Position numbers and translations under genes: made by a program. 64,000 nucleotides of DNA from positions 1 to 64,000 of IMG/VR virus record IMGVR_UViG_3300035698_012128, one strand, 5' to 3'. This document shows, piece by piece, positions 8,999 to 19,104 of the stretch. The DNA is from a virus. The notes under the pieces were generated by a model. It was not told the DNA's origin and made no database searches. It saw nothing but the letters and a program-made list of their open reading frames with translations. Position 1 is the stretch's first letter. Every line of letters starts with the position of its first letter.

Positions 8999-10852
8999 AT
9001 GGCAAAAGATAAACCTTTAGATAATCTTGATCTTGAAGCAAATAGTAAACACCTTCATGACACCAGTAAAATACTAGAAGATATTGGTGTTGAGATAAAA
9101 AGACTAATAGGGAATAACAAAGATCTATTCAGAGGTATAGAAACATCTATTGACAGCTATACTAAAATAAAGAATATAGCTAGCAGTTTAGTAACTATGT
9201 CTAAAGAAGAATTAGTAAGTAAAGGTAAAGTATCAGCATTAGAAACATCAATAGGTGTATTAAAAAGTAAAATTTTAGAAGGTGAACTAACTATACAAAG
9301 TATATATGAAAAGAAATCATTATTTGCCGCTGAAGGGAAATTAGATTTAATGTATAAAACAGTAGACACTAAGTTTGAACAGGTTCAGCTAGAAAAAGAA
9401 TTATTAAAATACGCACAAGAATATCTAGCTTTATCTAATCAAATAAGATCAGGTGTAATTTCCAATGTCGAAAGTATTGAAGATTTAATAAGAAATATAC
9501 CAGGTATTAATAGTATGTTTGGTGGATTCTTTAGTAGGTTTAGTAGAGACGTAAAAGCAGCATATGTTCAAGGAGGTGGTGTTGGTGTAAGTATTGCTAA
9601 ATCAATGAGAAAAATAGCACCTTTAGCTATAGTATTGGGGTTAGTAAAATTAGTTCAACTAGCATCTGAAGCTAATAAGGAAGTTATTGAAATTGGTAAA
9701 TCAATGATGTTAAATTACGAACAGGCCACTAAAGTTAGAGAATCTTTTATAGATATGGTAAATGCTTCTAGTGACAATGTTATAACATTAACTAAAATAC
9801 TAAAATCTAATAGTGCCATTAGCAAAACTATGGGATTTACAGCTGCCTTTTCAGCCGATATTAATACCGAGTTTATCAATATAACTGAAAGGATGGGTGT
9901 TTCTGAAGAATCAGCAGCTAATTTAGCTAAAATAACTATTGCTACTGGTGGAAGTTTAAAAGAAAATAAAGAAACTATATCAGGAATCGTATCATCTGTA
10001 TCAGAACAACGTGGAGTACAATTAAATATTAGAGATATTATTGAAGAAACTGGACAGCAAGCTACTTCATTATTAACAACATTCAAAGGTAATCCAATAG
10101 AATTAGCTCGTGCTGTAACTATGACTAAGGCATTAGGAACTAGTTTAGATAAAGTTAGTAAACAAGCAGATAGTATATTAAATTTTGAATCATCTATAGA
10201 ATCAACATTAAAAGCTTCTTTATTAACAGGAAAAATGATAAATCTTGAAAAGGCTAGAGAATTAGCACTGAATAATGATTTAGGAGGTTTAGCCCAAGAG
10301 TTAGTTAATAAAGAAATTGATTTTAATTACTTTAGCAATCTTAACAGGATAGGACAAGGAGCAGTAGCAGAAGCTTTGGGTTTAAGTACAACTGAATTAT
10401 CAGATCAATTACTATTACTTGAAGCTCAACATAGATCTATTAGTGATATACAGTCAGTAAATGGTAAAATGGCAGCCGATAGAGCATCTCAATTAAGTGC
10501 TCAACATAAATTTAATAATGCTGTTGAAAAATTAAAAGACATTTTAGTTAGAATAGTTGATGGTCCTTTAGGTAGTATGTTAGAAGGGACCGTATCTATA
10601 TTAGATTTTATAGGTAATGCAGGAGCAGGATTTAAGTCAGCTCCACAAACTATCCAAGGAAATATGGTTAGGTCTAACCCAAGAACAAATAGTAACAATG
10701 TAAGTAATAGTAGGGTGGAAGCTTCACTAAGAGAATTAGTAGATCTACAAAAAGTGGCATCAAAATCAGTACCATCAATAATTGTTAAACCAAGTGAATT
10801 GGTAGGTCCTACATTTAATGCAGCATCAAAAAATACTTTTTACTCTGCCTGA
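8999..10852 (+). CDS. Tape measure protein
   Basis: 617 aa, highly helical. The N-terminal 190 residues are coiled-coil-like, followed by one strongly hydrophobic stretch (APLAIVLGLVKLVQLA, ~205-220) and long alternating helices with TGGSLKENKETI and QQATSLLTTFKG segments seen in tape measures. It sets tail length and is ejected through the tube. Short for the class, implying a modest tail. Located directly after the frameshifted chaperone pair, the canonical place. Confidence 0.8.
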   Translation: MAKDKPLDNLDLEANSKHLHDTSKILEDIGVEIKRLIGNNKDLFRGIETSIDSYTKIKNIASSLVTMSKEELVSKGKVSALETSIGVLKSKILEGELTIQSIYEKKSLFAAEGKLDLMYKTVDTKFEQVQLEKELLKYAQEYLALSNQIRSGVISNVESIEDLIRNIPGINSMFGGFFSRFSRDVKAAYVQGGGVGVSIAKSMRKIAPLAIVLGLVKLVQLASEANKEVIEIGKSMMLNYEQATKVRESFIDMVNASSDNVITLTKILKSNSAISKTMGFTAAFSADINTEFINITERMGVSEESAANLAKITIATGGSLKENKETISGIVSSVSEQRGVQLNIRDIIEETGQQATSLLTTFKGNPIELARAVTMTKALGTSLDKVSKQADSILNFESSIESTLKASLLTGKMINLEKARELALNNDLGGLAQELVNKEIDFNYFSNLNRIGQGAVAEALGLSTTELSDQLLLLEAQHRSISDIQSVNGKMAADRASQLSAQHKFNNAVEKLKDILVRIVDGPLGSMLEGTVSILDFIGNAGAGFKSAPQTIQGNMVRSNPRTNSNNVSNSRVEASLRELVDLQKVASKSVPSIIVKPSELVGPTFNAASKNTFYSA

Positions 10853-10856
10853 TATT

Positions 10857-10874
10857 GATATTTATTAATAAAAA
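10857..10874 (+). promoter_or_regulatory. Late-type promoter of the baseplate genes
   Basis: GATATTTATTAATAAAAAC overlaps the end of the tape-measure region and precedes the ATG at 10881; nearly identical to the box at 611. Confidence 0.5.
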
Positions 10875-10880
10875 CACAAT

Positions 10881-11105
10881 ATGGGATTAATAGATAAAAT
10901 AGCAGAAACTGAATTTGGGTATAAAGGTTCGAAACCGGAGTTTGACGGAGAAACACCTAATTCTACATTACACAATCAAAGTTCAAATTTAGGTATACCA
11001 TCGATAGATACTCCATCTTCTATATTAGATGAAAACGATATAAATAACCTTAATAAATGGAAAAGTAAGACAGGGAAAAAGTATATGGACAATTTACCAA
11101 CATAA
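10881..11105 (+). CDS. Small baseplate-associated protein, N-terminal paralogue of the next gene
   Basis: 74 aa. It starts MGLIDKIAETEF, closely resembling MGLFDKLGDTQF of the following gene, and both share a short N-to-middle layout ending near KWKSKTGKKYM versus NFLKTPMGIKYL. This suggests a duplicated N-terminal tag or dock. It ends directly at the next ATG (TAAATG). Confidence 0.6.
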   Translation: MGLIDKIAETEFGYKGSKPEFDGETPNSTLHNQSSNLGIPSIDTPSSILDENDINNLNKWKSKTGKKYMDNLPT

Positions 11106-13040
11106 ATGGGATTATTTGATAAGTTAGGTGATACACAGTTTAAAAATCTTCGTGGAGGTGAAGATAATGGCTATTCTATACATAATGATCATAAGAACCC
11201 AACAATCAAAAATAACCTTAGAGATTATAGTAATGAAAATAAAAAAAGAATAACTAATTTTCTTAAAACCCCTATGGGGATTAAGTATTTACAAAACCAA
11301 AATAATCTTCAATTATCATCTGTTCAATTAGAAAAAAATTATAGAACCATATTTAAAGGAGGGGGGAAATTAGGAAATATAGTTAATTCTATAAATAATA
11401 GACTTAATACAGATTCAATAGTTTCTAAAACTTTTTTAAATACATATAATTACGATAATACGTTAAAACAAATTGGTAGTGATCCTAATCTAGGATTACA
11501 TTATGATAGATTTGGGGTAGATGGTATATTAGATGAAAAGCTAAAATACTTTAATATATCAACTAATAATAATAGTGGGGATAGTTCAAATAATAGACTT
11601 GTCAAAATACAAAAACAATTACAATTAGGTATCCCAAATGATGATAATGATAATTCACATAACCCATTAAAAAATATAATAAATAATAGTGTAAATGTAC
11701 TAACTAACCAATTTTTACCTAATAGACCTGTTATTTCGGGATTAATAAATAATGCTGCTACTTTAGGTACTAGTTTTCTAACAAAGCAACACCCAAAATT
11801 TAATAAATTTTTAGGTAATATTAACAAAGGTATAGGAGTAGGTCAGAACATATTATCAACAATCCAAACTATAGCAAATACTATAAAACCTAATAATAAA
11901 TTTAATGATATTACAAATTCAATATTATTTTATTCTAATATTGGTAAAAAATTAACAAATCCAGAAAATGATATAATATATTCATATTCTGGAGGACCTG
12001 ATTCATTAAATGGACTAGGAGTAACAAATATTAAAAGGTATGATTATACAAATAAACAATTAGATAATGTTTTATCCAATATAAAAGACAAAATATCTAA
12101 TATTTCATATAACCGTATAACCGTATTTAATAATTCTATTAGCTCTTACATATCTACTAGTGGGTTTGATTTCGATTATAATTATTTTTTGCTAAGTGCT
12201 AAACACGATAATAATGTTTATGGTGATATTAAATCAACTACTAGTTTAGGTATTAAATATACAACTATTAGAGCCAAAAATGACGCTAATAAAATAAGCT
12301 CTGAACAAAATAGAGATAGATTAAAAGGAAATAACATAACTTACGGAGTTAATATACCTGGATTCGATAGAGTAAATAAGGATTATAAATATTTTACTAA
12401 TGATAGTGGTAAAACACCAACGTATGATAGGAATGATAGGAAGGATATAATATTAGCCTTTGCTATTATTGACCCTTTCACATTAAACGAAAATAGAATT
12501 GTTTTTACAGCATTTTTGAATGGGTTTAGTGATAATACTTCAGCTACATGGACTTCAACTAAATATTTAGGAAGAAGTGAAAAACACTATGTGTATGATG
12601 GGTTTGAAAACAACATATCATTTAATTTCCAAATGCCTTGTTTTAATAAAACTGAATTATTGGAAAAACATAGAGCTATAGGTCAATTAAAATCTTCACT
12701 ACAAGGTAAATATGGGGATAATATATTGGGTGGAGTTATTACAAAGATATTTTTAGGAAAATATTTAAAGGGAGAGTCATGTATTATTACTAATTTATCA
12801 TACACTATACCTGATGATACGGGATGGGATGTAGAAGAAGAATTAGCTCATGTCATAAATGTTAGTGTTAATGCTACTGTGTTATTTAATAAATTACCTG
12901 AATATAGAGAATTTGGAGGTGCTTGGGGTCATAAAGGTGAATCTAGTTATATTAAAGACACATTAGGAACTTTTCTTTCTGAGAGTCAAGTACAGAATAC
13001 TACATCTAAAGCTTTAAGTAAAATCAATGAGGTACAATAA
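11106..13040 (+). CDS. Baseplate tube-cap/initiator-like protein (gp48/gp54 type)
   Basis: 644 aa. The N-terminal ~280 residues are Asn-rich and low in complexity. The C-terminal ~180 residues (RIVFTAFLNGFSDNT, YLGRSEKHYVYDGFEN, ISFNFQMPCFNKTELL, YTIPDDTGWDVEEEL) resemble baseplate tube-type proteins of T4-like marine phages, in which a YxGR...Y.Y.G...ISF.F signature recurs. It probably caps the hub and nucleates the tube. Overlaps the gp53-like gene by 14 bases. Family assignment is from pattern memory and moderate. Confidence 0.55.
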   Translation: MGLFDKLGDTQFKNLRGGEDNGYSIHNDHKNPTIKNNLRDYSNENKKRITNFLKTPMGIKYLQNQNNLQLSSVQLEKNYRTIFKGGGKLGNIVNSINNRLNTDSIVSKTFLNTYNYDNTLKQIGSDPNLGLHYDRFGVDGILDEKLKYFNISTNNNSGDSSNNRLVKIQKQLQLGIPNDDNDNSHNPLKNIINNSVNVLTNQFLPNRPVISGLINNAATLGTSFLTKQHPKFNKFLGNINKGIGVGQNILSTIQTIANTIKPNNKFNDITNSILFYSNIGKKLTNPENDIIYSYSGGPDSLNGLGVTNIKRYDYTNKQLDNVLSNIKDKISNISYNRITVFNNSISSYISTSGFDFDYNYFLLSAKHDNNVYGDIKSTTSLGIKYTTIRAKNDANKISSEQNRDRLKGNNITYGVNIPGFDRVNKDYKYFTNDSGKTPTYDRNDRKDIILAFAIIDPFTLNENRIVFTAFLNGFSDNTSATWTSTKYLGRSEKHYVYDGFENNISFNFQMPCFNKTELLEKHRAIGQLKSSLQGKYGDNILGGVITKIFLGKYLKGESCIITNLSYTIPDDTGWDVEEELAHVINVSVNATVLFNKLPEYREFGGAWGHKGESSYIKDTLGTFLSESQVQNTTSKALSKINEVQ

Positions 13041-13323
13041 TAATACTATATTAAAAACAAAAAACGGTAATAGATACTATAAACAAAAATTTTATCCTGT
13101 TATCCCATACTCTGATGATGATGATTATGCGATCACTACACATGGGGATAGGTTAGATATAATAGCTTATAGATATTATAATGATGTTTCTTTGTGGTGG
13201 ATTATATCTAAAGCTAACGATAATATATCTAACGATTCATTAGTTCTTCCCACAGGTATACAGATACGAATACCTACAAATATAAATAAAATATTAATTA
13301 ATTTCAATAAAATAAATAATTAA
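13027..13323 (+). CDS. Baseplate wedge protein (T4 gp53-like)
   Basis: 98 aa. A single LysM-like module with the signature HGDRLDIIAYRYYNDVSLWWIIS and LPTGIQIRIP is the hallmark of the Phage_gp53 family. It contributes to the baseplate wedge. Overlaps the preceding gene by 14 bases, and the hub gene begins five bases after its stop, so these are a baseplate operon. Confidence 0.85.
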   Translation: MRYNNNTILKTKNGNRYYKQKFYPVIPYSDDDDYAITTHGDRLDIIAYRYYNDVSLWWIISKANDNISNDSLVLPTGIQIRIPTNINKILINFNKINN

Positions 13324-13328
13324 ATGTT

Positions 13329-16300
13329 ATGTCAATTTTTACTAAAAATATACACCCTAACATAAAAAACCAATTAGCTATAAGACAAAACATAATGGGT
13401 AAAGGTAATAGAACACCGGCAGACCTAACTTGGCTAAATAATAAAAATGCTTTCTTAAGATTATCTTCAGGAGTAAACATAGATGATTCTAACACTCCAG
13501 CAAAAAATAACATACTGCAAGGGGGGGTACTAAAAGACGTTAATTTTACAAATGGTTTTAATGCGGAAATGTATGAAGGTGTTGGAGAAGATAATCTATA
13601 CTCTCCCACATTTAATGGAATAAAACATAAACATGGAGTTAGACCTAAACCAGGTATAACATCAGTTTCGATACAACATAAACAAGCATATGGTTCTATT
13701 AGAAGTGCTACTATTAATTTTGAATGTTGGGATATAGCTCAGATAGAATTACTAGAAAAATTATATATGAGACCTGGATTTTTATGCTTATTAGAGTGGG
13801 GGTGGTCAATTAGTTTGGATAATGAAGGGAAATTAAATAAATATGAAGATCATGTTGATTTAGAAGAATTTTTTTCTGGTTTCAAAAAACCATTATTAGA
13901 ACAATTGGCAGATATTAATACCAAGTCAGTAAAAAATAATGGTAGTTACGATGCTTTTCTTGGATTTGTAGTCCAATATGGGTGGAAATTAAGAGAAGAT
14001 GGAGGTTATACTTGTTTTACTGAAATAATGTCTACTGGGGAGGTAGTTGAATCACTTAAGATAAATGTTCCATTAACATCTTCGGGAAATATATTTAATA
14101 TAAAAACCCAATGGACTGGGTTATTAAATTATGAACCGGATGAATTTGGAAGTCTAGATGATGAGCATTATGATATACATAACGCTAATCTAGATTATTC
14201 TGGAACTAGAGTACTTGAAGTAAATATATATAATAATCTAGCAGTATCATATTCAAAGAACATAATGGTGGGTTTAATGGATGAGATATGGCAAAGAACA
14301 AATATGCGCGGTCATGCTTATGCAGCATCAAATTTTACCGGGAAAATGCCTTATATAAGTCCCACGGATAGTAAAAAACATTATATAGAATTTTGGGGTT
14401 ACAATTATAAAGATGCAAATGATTATAATACGGAAGTAGGAATCCCAGAACAAGACCCTAGGAATGTATTTATTACTATGAAAAGTTTAGTCGATCTTAT
14501 TAATAATTTTATTATTATTAAATCTAAAGATGCTAATATAAGTAAGCTAGAAATTGAGGGGATGAAAGGTGTATATCACAAATTGATGTACTCAACAAAC
14601 CCAAATATATGTTTTATAAATAATACAAAATGGTTAGAATTTATATCTGGTATTAAAGTTAAGAGTGGGAAGGATGTTGAATATGATAAGAAGACTAAAA
14701 TAGATGAATTTATTAATAGATATCCTTTGATATATAATGGTATGAATAATTATTTAATATCTGGGGACTTTGGTAAGTTTAAGTCTGCAGTTATTAATGA
14801 GTATAATAATAATCCTTTATTAAAGAAAGGACCATATGTACATTTTTTTGGTGGTAGTGGGGAGTTAAGTTTGGAAGGAAAAATAGGTGAAATAATAAAC
14901 ATATCTTACATAATATTAAGAGGGGTTGAGTACAATATTGAAAATGAGGGTAAAAAGATATATATAGACCCTAGTTTTTTTGGTATAGATGGTGGGGGTG
15001 AAATTAGTATGGAAACAAGATATTGGACTTTTAATAACTTGAAAGGGGGGAGATTAAATTCAGTTTTTGGGAAAGGAACACCACTTTACTTTAATGATAT
15101 AATACCAACTTACACCAGTATACTATCATATTTTGATTTATTTGGGGCTAATATTACTGATATTATATCTCGTACTTTACCTAACAGTAGTGTAGTAAAT
15201 ATCAACAATGAATTGATGGCTTTTGAGTCAAATAAGAAGAGGTTTGAAGATAATATTGAGGAAATAGCGGAACAAAATAAATCAATTACAGACGATCTAA
15301 GCAATTATAAAAAAATTGTTGATGAATTAAAAGTATTTGATGTAGATGATGGAGATAAAACATCATGTTTATTGGAAAATATATATGTTAATGTAAAGCA
15401 CATAAAAAGTCAAGCATTAACTATAAGTGATGGTCCTTCTGAAGAAGGTGATTTACACTTAGGTGGTTTTATTAAAGGTATAGTTAAAAACATACAACGT
15501 ACTATTGGGGATATTAATAATTTAGAAATCCACATTGGAGATGATGGGATATGTCGTGTAATAGACTTAAATTATTCTAAAAAACCACCTGAAATTTTTA
15601 ATTTAGAAATCGGAACTAATAAGTCAATTATAAAAAACATTGAATTAGAATCCCAAATATTTTCAGATCAACTATCACAAAATGTAATAGCAGCCCAATC
15701 TTCAGTAGATGGGAATAGTGTAGGTGGAATTAATAATTCAGCATATATATCATTTAATGATGGTGTAACTGATAGAAATTTACCTACAAAAACTGTATTC
15801 TCAAATACTAGATTTAGTAGTAATGGTGTTGAATTAATAAACTCTTTAAGTTACATATATGATTATATAATTAATTTTATATCACAAGATAACGAAACCG
15901 AAGAATATTATAGAAGAAGTAGATATTATAATGAAGGTGATAGTTTTTCCTATGGTAATTCATTAAAAAGTATAATGAATTTAGTGTCTGGATTATATGT
16001 AACAGATAATGTTAATAGTTTAATTTTACCCACGAAGTTAAGTGTGAAAATAGATGGGATTTCCGGTTTGATTGTGGGTGATATAATTAGCCTCGATAAG
16101 CAATTTATACCACTTAATTATAAATCAAAAGATTCTTTAAATTATATAATAGTAGGAGTAAACCACTCAATAGAAAATAATGCTTGGGAAACTTCATTAG
16201 TTATGTATCCTAAAATTATGGATGATAAGTTAAAAGTTAATGATCTTAAATTTATAAATCAAGGAATTGATATAATAGTAGATTATAATGCTAATATAGA

Positions 16301-16898
16301 TGAAAGTATTATATCGCTAAGTTCAAGAAAAGACAGAGCATTACTACCACCTGATAATACACCATCTCCATCTCCATCTCCATCTCCACCCCCAGATCCA
16401 ATTACATCTAGTTTAACCCCAGTAGCTGATAAATTAAGGAAAACTTTAAAGGAATTAGGATATACTGAAAGAAATAGATATTTATCGGAAAGGGGGGATA
16501 TCCAACCTATCATGGGTGCGGTAGCAGATGCTGTTTTTAGGATGATAAAATATACAGCTCCTGATGTGATGGTTACGGTTACCAGCGGAAATGACAAATT
16601 TCATTCTACATTAAACTCAAGACATAAAGATGGAAGAGGAATAGATTTTACCGTTGACTCTACATCATATGATGGTAAAGCAGTCGAATATGTAGAAAGT
16701 CTATTATCTTCCTTTAGTGCAGCTAATGACCCCGATTTTAGGTATTTAAACGAGTACATAATAAAAACTACAAACTCAACCGGTAATCACTTCCATATAT
16801 CTTGGGGGAAAGGTTTTGAGGGACTCCAAAACTTAATACAAGCTCGGAAAATATCTACGTCAGAATCTATTTTAAGACAATATAAAATAACACTGTAA
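13329..16898 (+). CDS. Giant baseplate hub protein with C-terminal M15-type peptidase
   Basis: 1189 aa. The bulk (to ~1010) is hub-like, with an SVSIQHKQAYGSIRSATINFECWD and PGFLCLLEWGWS segment, and a late region (LILPTKLSVKIDGISGLIVGDIISLD) that resembles gp27/late-control hub proteins. A PSPSPSPSPPPDP linker (~1013-1025) leads to a peptidase domain with SRHKDGRGIDF (~1097) and NHFHISWG (~1152), the H...D...HxH zinc pattern of M15/VanY-like D,D-carboxypeptidases. It probably both builds the puncturing hub and cuts peptidoglycan during entry, a role carried by gp5 lysozyme in T4. Stop and next start overlap (TAATG). Confidence 0.8.
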   Translation: MSIFTKNIHPNIKNQLAIRQNIMGKGNRTPADLTWLNNKNAFLRLSSGVNIDDSNTPAKNNILQGGVLKDVNFTNGFNAEMYEGVGEDNLYSPTFNGIKHKHGVRPKPGITSVSIQHKQAYGSIRSATINFECWDIAQIELLEKLYMRPGFLCLLEWGWSISLDNEGKLNKYEDHVDLEEFFSGFKKPLLEQLADINTKSVKNNGSYDAFLGFVVQYGWKLREDGGYTCFTEIMSTGEVVESLKINVPLTSSGNIFNIKTQWTGLLNYEPDEFGSLDDEHYDIHNANLDYSGTRVLEVNIYNNLAVSYSKNIMVGLMDEIWQRTNMRGHAYAASNFTGKMPYISPTDSKKHYIEFWGYNYKDANDYNTEVGIPEQDPRNVFITMKSLVDLINNFIIIKSKDANISKLEIEGMKGVYHKLMYSTNPNICFINNTKWLEFISGIKVKSGKDVEYDKKTKIDEFINRYPLIYNGMNNYLISGDFGKFKSAVINEYNNNPLLKKGPYVHFFGGSGELSLEGKIGEIINISYIILRGVEYNIENEGKKIYIDPSFFGIDGGGEISMETRYWTFNNLKGGRLNSVFGKGTPLYFNDIIPTYTSILSYFDLFGANITDIISRTLPNSSVVNINNELMAFESNKKRFEDNIEEIAEQNKSITDDLSNYKKIVDELKVFDVDDGDKTSCLLENIYVNVKHIKSQALTISDGPSEEGDLHLGGFIKGIVKNIQRTIGDINNLEIHIGDDGICRVIDLNYSKKPPEIFNLEIGTNKSIIKNIELESQIFSDQLSQNVIAAQSSVDGNSVGGINNSAYISFNDGVTDRNLPTKTVFSNTRFSSNGVELINSLSYIYDYIINFISQDNETEEYYRRSRYYNEGDSFSYGNSLKSIMNLVSGLYVTDNVNSLILPTKLSVKIDGISGLIVGDIISLDKQFIPLNYKSKDSLNYIIVGVNHSIENNAWETSLVMYPKIMDDKLKVNDLKFINQGIDIIVDYNANIDESIISLSSRKDRALLPPDNTPSPSPSPSPPPDPITSSLTPVADKLRKTLKELGYTERNRYLSERGDIQPIMGAVADAVFRMIKYTAPDVMVTVTSGNDKFHSTLNSRHKDGRGIDFTVDSTSYDGKAVEYVESLLSSFSAANDPDFRYLNEYIIKTTNSTGNHFHISWGKGFEGLQNLIQARKISTSESILRQYKITL

Positions 16899-17323
16899 TG
16901 TATATACCGAAAAATCAAATTGTAGTATCTCAATATATTGGTATGGGTAAATTAGTGTATAAAAGTAACCAGAATTCATATTCCGGATATTACCATATAA
17001 TAAATGGATATTATTATATAGGTTCACACCCACAACGATATCCTATTCAATTAGAATTAGTAGATAAAAAAGAAATTAAAGTTAATTCATTAGTAGTCAA
17101 TAAAAATGAAATACCTAACAGTATAAGATATATTATGTATAATTCTACAACAAGTATAATTAAAGAAATATCATTTGATGTTTGGAGTACTTTAAGTATG
17201 GATAATAAAAAACAAGTTTATGTAATTAATTTTAATAAACCTCAATTTCAATTTGATATTGATATAAATAGAATAGAACGTGATATACCTTTAATAAAAA
17301 ATTATTTAAATCTTAATTCTTAA
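16898..17323 (+). CDS. Hypothetical protein at end of baseplate operon
   Basis: 141 aa with no recognised family. Tyr- and Ile-rich, beta-strand-like in its first half (YSGYYHIINGYYYIGSHPQ) with an acidic-basic C-terminal helix. Translationally coupled to the hub gene by a TAATG overlap, so a baseplate or hub partner is plausible. Confidence 0.6.
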   Translation: MYIPKNQIVVSQYIGMGKLVYKSNQNSYSGYYHIINGYYYIGSHPQRYPIQLELVDKKEIKVNSLVVNKNEIPNSIRYIMYNSTTSIIKEISFDVWSTLSMDNKKQVYVINFNKPQFQFDIDINRIERDIPLIKNYLNLNS

Positions 17324-17345
17324 AGTTTCTTACATATCTTCGAAC
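17322..17345 (+). promoter_or_regulatory. Compact-type promoter (AAAGTTTCTTACATATCTT)
   Basis: A member of the GTTTCTT-n-TATATT family, here with a weaker second half. It marks the switch from tail genes to replication genes; the ATG follows within about ten bases. Confidence 0.5.
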
Positions 17346-17347
17346 TA

Positions 17348-18655
17348 ATGTTTTATATAATAGAAAAAAGTGAACAATTAGTACAGTTAGAAAATATACA
17401 AAGTTGTTTTGTGTACATGGTACAAGGTAATTCACACGTCCACCCAGTATTAAATAATATCAGTCTAATATACATAAGGCCTAAGGACTATCATAAAGGG
17501 TATATATTATGTCTAGATCACTCAGAAAGTAAATCCCTAGAATTAATCGAGGTAAAACAATTTATTAATAAAATTCCATACGTGTATGTAGTTGATAAGA
17601 AACAATATTTACACCATTTTCCTGATGTGAAAAATCAAATAATTGATGTAAGTTTATATAATAATATCCATAATAATTCAGATTTGAAATTGGATGAATT
17701 AGATTTAAAAATAAATATTGATTTCGCTAGAAAATTCCCAAATATTGATTATAATAGGTTGATACCAATATCAAAACACTACCAGAAATGTAATGATGTA
17801 TTCAATAAAATTAGTCCTATACTAGACCAATTTATGATTAATGGTATTAATGATGATATTTTCAAATTCTACAACAATCAATGGGTTAATGCATTCTATA
17901 ATATTGAAAAAGAAGGAATTAAAATAAATCAAGATCCATACGTAGAACATTTCTATGATAACATTAATTATCCTTCCCACAGTTTATATAAAGGTATACT
18001 ATATGGTTATTATAATTTATGCACTAAAACGAATAGACCATCTAATTCATTCAATAACCTGAATTTATTAGCTTTGAATAAGAGTAATGGTGAAAGGGGA
18101 TTAATAATTCCTAAAAATGATGAGTTAGTAGAGATTGACATAAATGGTTACCATCCCCGAATACTAGGTAAAATATTAAATATTGACATACCTGAAAATG
18201 AAGACATATATGAATACTTAGGTAATTATATTGGTTTAGATAAAACAAGAGATGAAGTAAAAATATTAATATTCCAGCAAATATATGGGTTTATACAACC
18301 TAAATACAGAGATAAAAGATTTTTCAAAGATATAGCTAAGTATATAGATTACATTAATGAAAATAAAATTATAGAAAGTCCTAGTGGGAAACTGTTTGAT
18401 CTTAACATAATTAAAAAACCTAATACTTTACTTAATTATATCATACAAAACACAGAAACGTATTATAATGTATTAATACTTAGTAAGATACAACCATTGC
18501 TAAATGATGTTAATAGTAGTATAATAATGTATAATTATGATAGTATATTAATAGATTATGATTACCGTGATGTCGGATTGATTGAAGAGATACAACAGTT
18601 ATTTCCATTCAAGACTGTAACTAAACGAGGAACTAATTATAATTTTCTAGAATAA
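17348..18655 (+). CDS. Divergent family A DNA polymerase-like protein
   Basis: 435 aa. The thumb/palm motif TNRPSNSFNNLNLLALN (~228-244) aligns with the T.RxSS..PNLQNIP motif of family A polymerases. Motif A is EIDINGYHPRIL (Asp264), motif B RDEVKILIFQQIYG (Arg301, Lys305, Tyr313-Gly314), and motif C is YDS (397-399) in place of HDE. The first ~150 residues may be a degenerate 3'-5' exonuclease-like domain without obvious DxE. The genome also has a family B replicase, so this is probably accessory or repair. Loss of the motif C Glu makes activity uncertain. Confidence 0.75.
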   Translation: MFYIIEKSEQLVQLENIQSCFVYMVQGNSHVHPVLNNISLIYIRPKDYHKGYILCLDHSESKSLELIEVKQFINKIPYVYVVDKKQYLHHFPDVKNQIIDVSLYNNIHNNSDLKLDELDLKINIDFARKFPNIDYNRLIPISKHYQKCNDVFNKISPILDQFMINGINDDIFKFYNNQWVNAFYNIEKEGIKINQDPYVEHFYDNINYPSHSLYKGILYGYYNLCTKTNRPSNSFNNLNLLALNKSNGERGLIIPKNDELVEIDINGYHPRILGKILNIDIPENEDIYEYLGNYIGLDKTRDEVKILIFQQIYGFIQPKYRDKRFFKDIAKYIDYINENKIIESPSGKLFDLNIIKKPNTLLNYIIQNTETYYNVLILSKIQPLLNDVNSSIIMYNYDSILIDYDYRDVGLIEEIQQLFPFKTVTKRGTNYNFLE

Positions 18656-18674
18656 CGTATATTTATATGTGAAT
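18656..18674 (+). promoter_or_regulatory. Late-type promoter box (CGTATATTTATATGTGAAT)
   Basis: TATATTTATA core upstream of the ATG at 18692. Confidence 0.45.
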
Positions 18675-18691
18675 ATAATCAATAAGTTCAC

Positions 18692-19081
18692 ATGACTAAT
18701 AAACTGTTTTGCACATTTTCAAATATTGAATCTTTAGACCACAACATAAACCACATATTGACTAAAAATACGGTATTATATAATAACATATTTATATTAA
18801 GTATTGAGGGCAATAAAGAATTACTAATAACATATAATTTGGATTCAATTAACTTAAATAATAACTTAATTCTCCCAAACACAATACTAACACATAGAAA
18901 AAGAGAGTCAAACACATTATATACTATAAATGCTTTAAATGCTTTAATAGTAAAATTAAATGGTCATCTAGACACAAAGTATCCAGTAAAGTGGAGTGAA
19001 TATAACAACTCAATAATGTTAATTCAAGATAGTGAATTGAACATTCTAAAAACCAAAATATATGATATTGTAAAAACTTAA
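18692..19081 (+). CDS. Hypothetical protein between polymerase-like and SSB genes
   Basis: 129 aa with no recognised domain. The C-terminal half (TINALNALIVKLNGHLD...WSEYNNSIMLIQDSELNIL) looks like a compact alpha/beta fold. An overlapping opposite-strand ORF is a shadow. The position beside gp32 and UvsX suggests a recombination or translational-control role, but nothing in the sequence proves it. Confidence 0.6.
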   Translation: MTNKLFCTFSNIESLDHNINHILTKNTVLYNNIFILSIEGNKELLITYNLDSINLNNNLILPNTILTHRKRESNTLYTINALNALIVKLNGHLDTKYPVKWSEYNNSIMLIQDSELNILKTKIYDIVKT

Positions 19082-19104
19082 GTTTTTCTTTCGTATATTC
19101 GACC
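19081..19104 (+). promoter_or_regulatory. Compact-type promoter of the SSB operon (TTTTTCTTTCGTATATTCG)
   Basis: Matches TTTCTTTnGTATATT, identical in core to the boxes at 38350 and 47553. It lies about 45 bases before the SSB ATG. Confidence 0.6.

Noticed and set aside
16360-16395. CATCTC-type tandem repeat as a possible CRISPR or recombination repeat
   Set aside because: It encodes the Ser-Pro linker of the hub protein; no spacer pattern. No CRISPR array was seen anywhere in the window.
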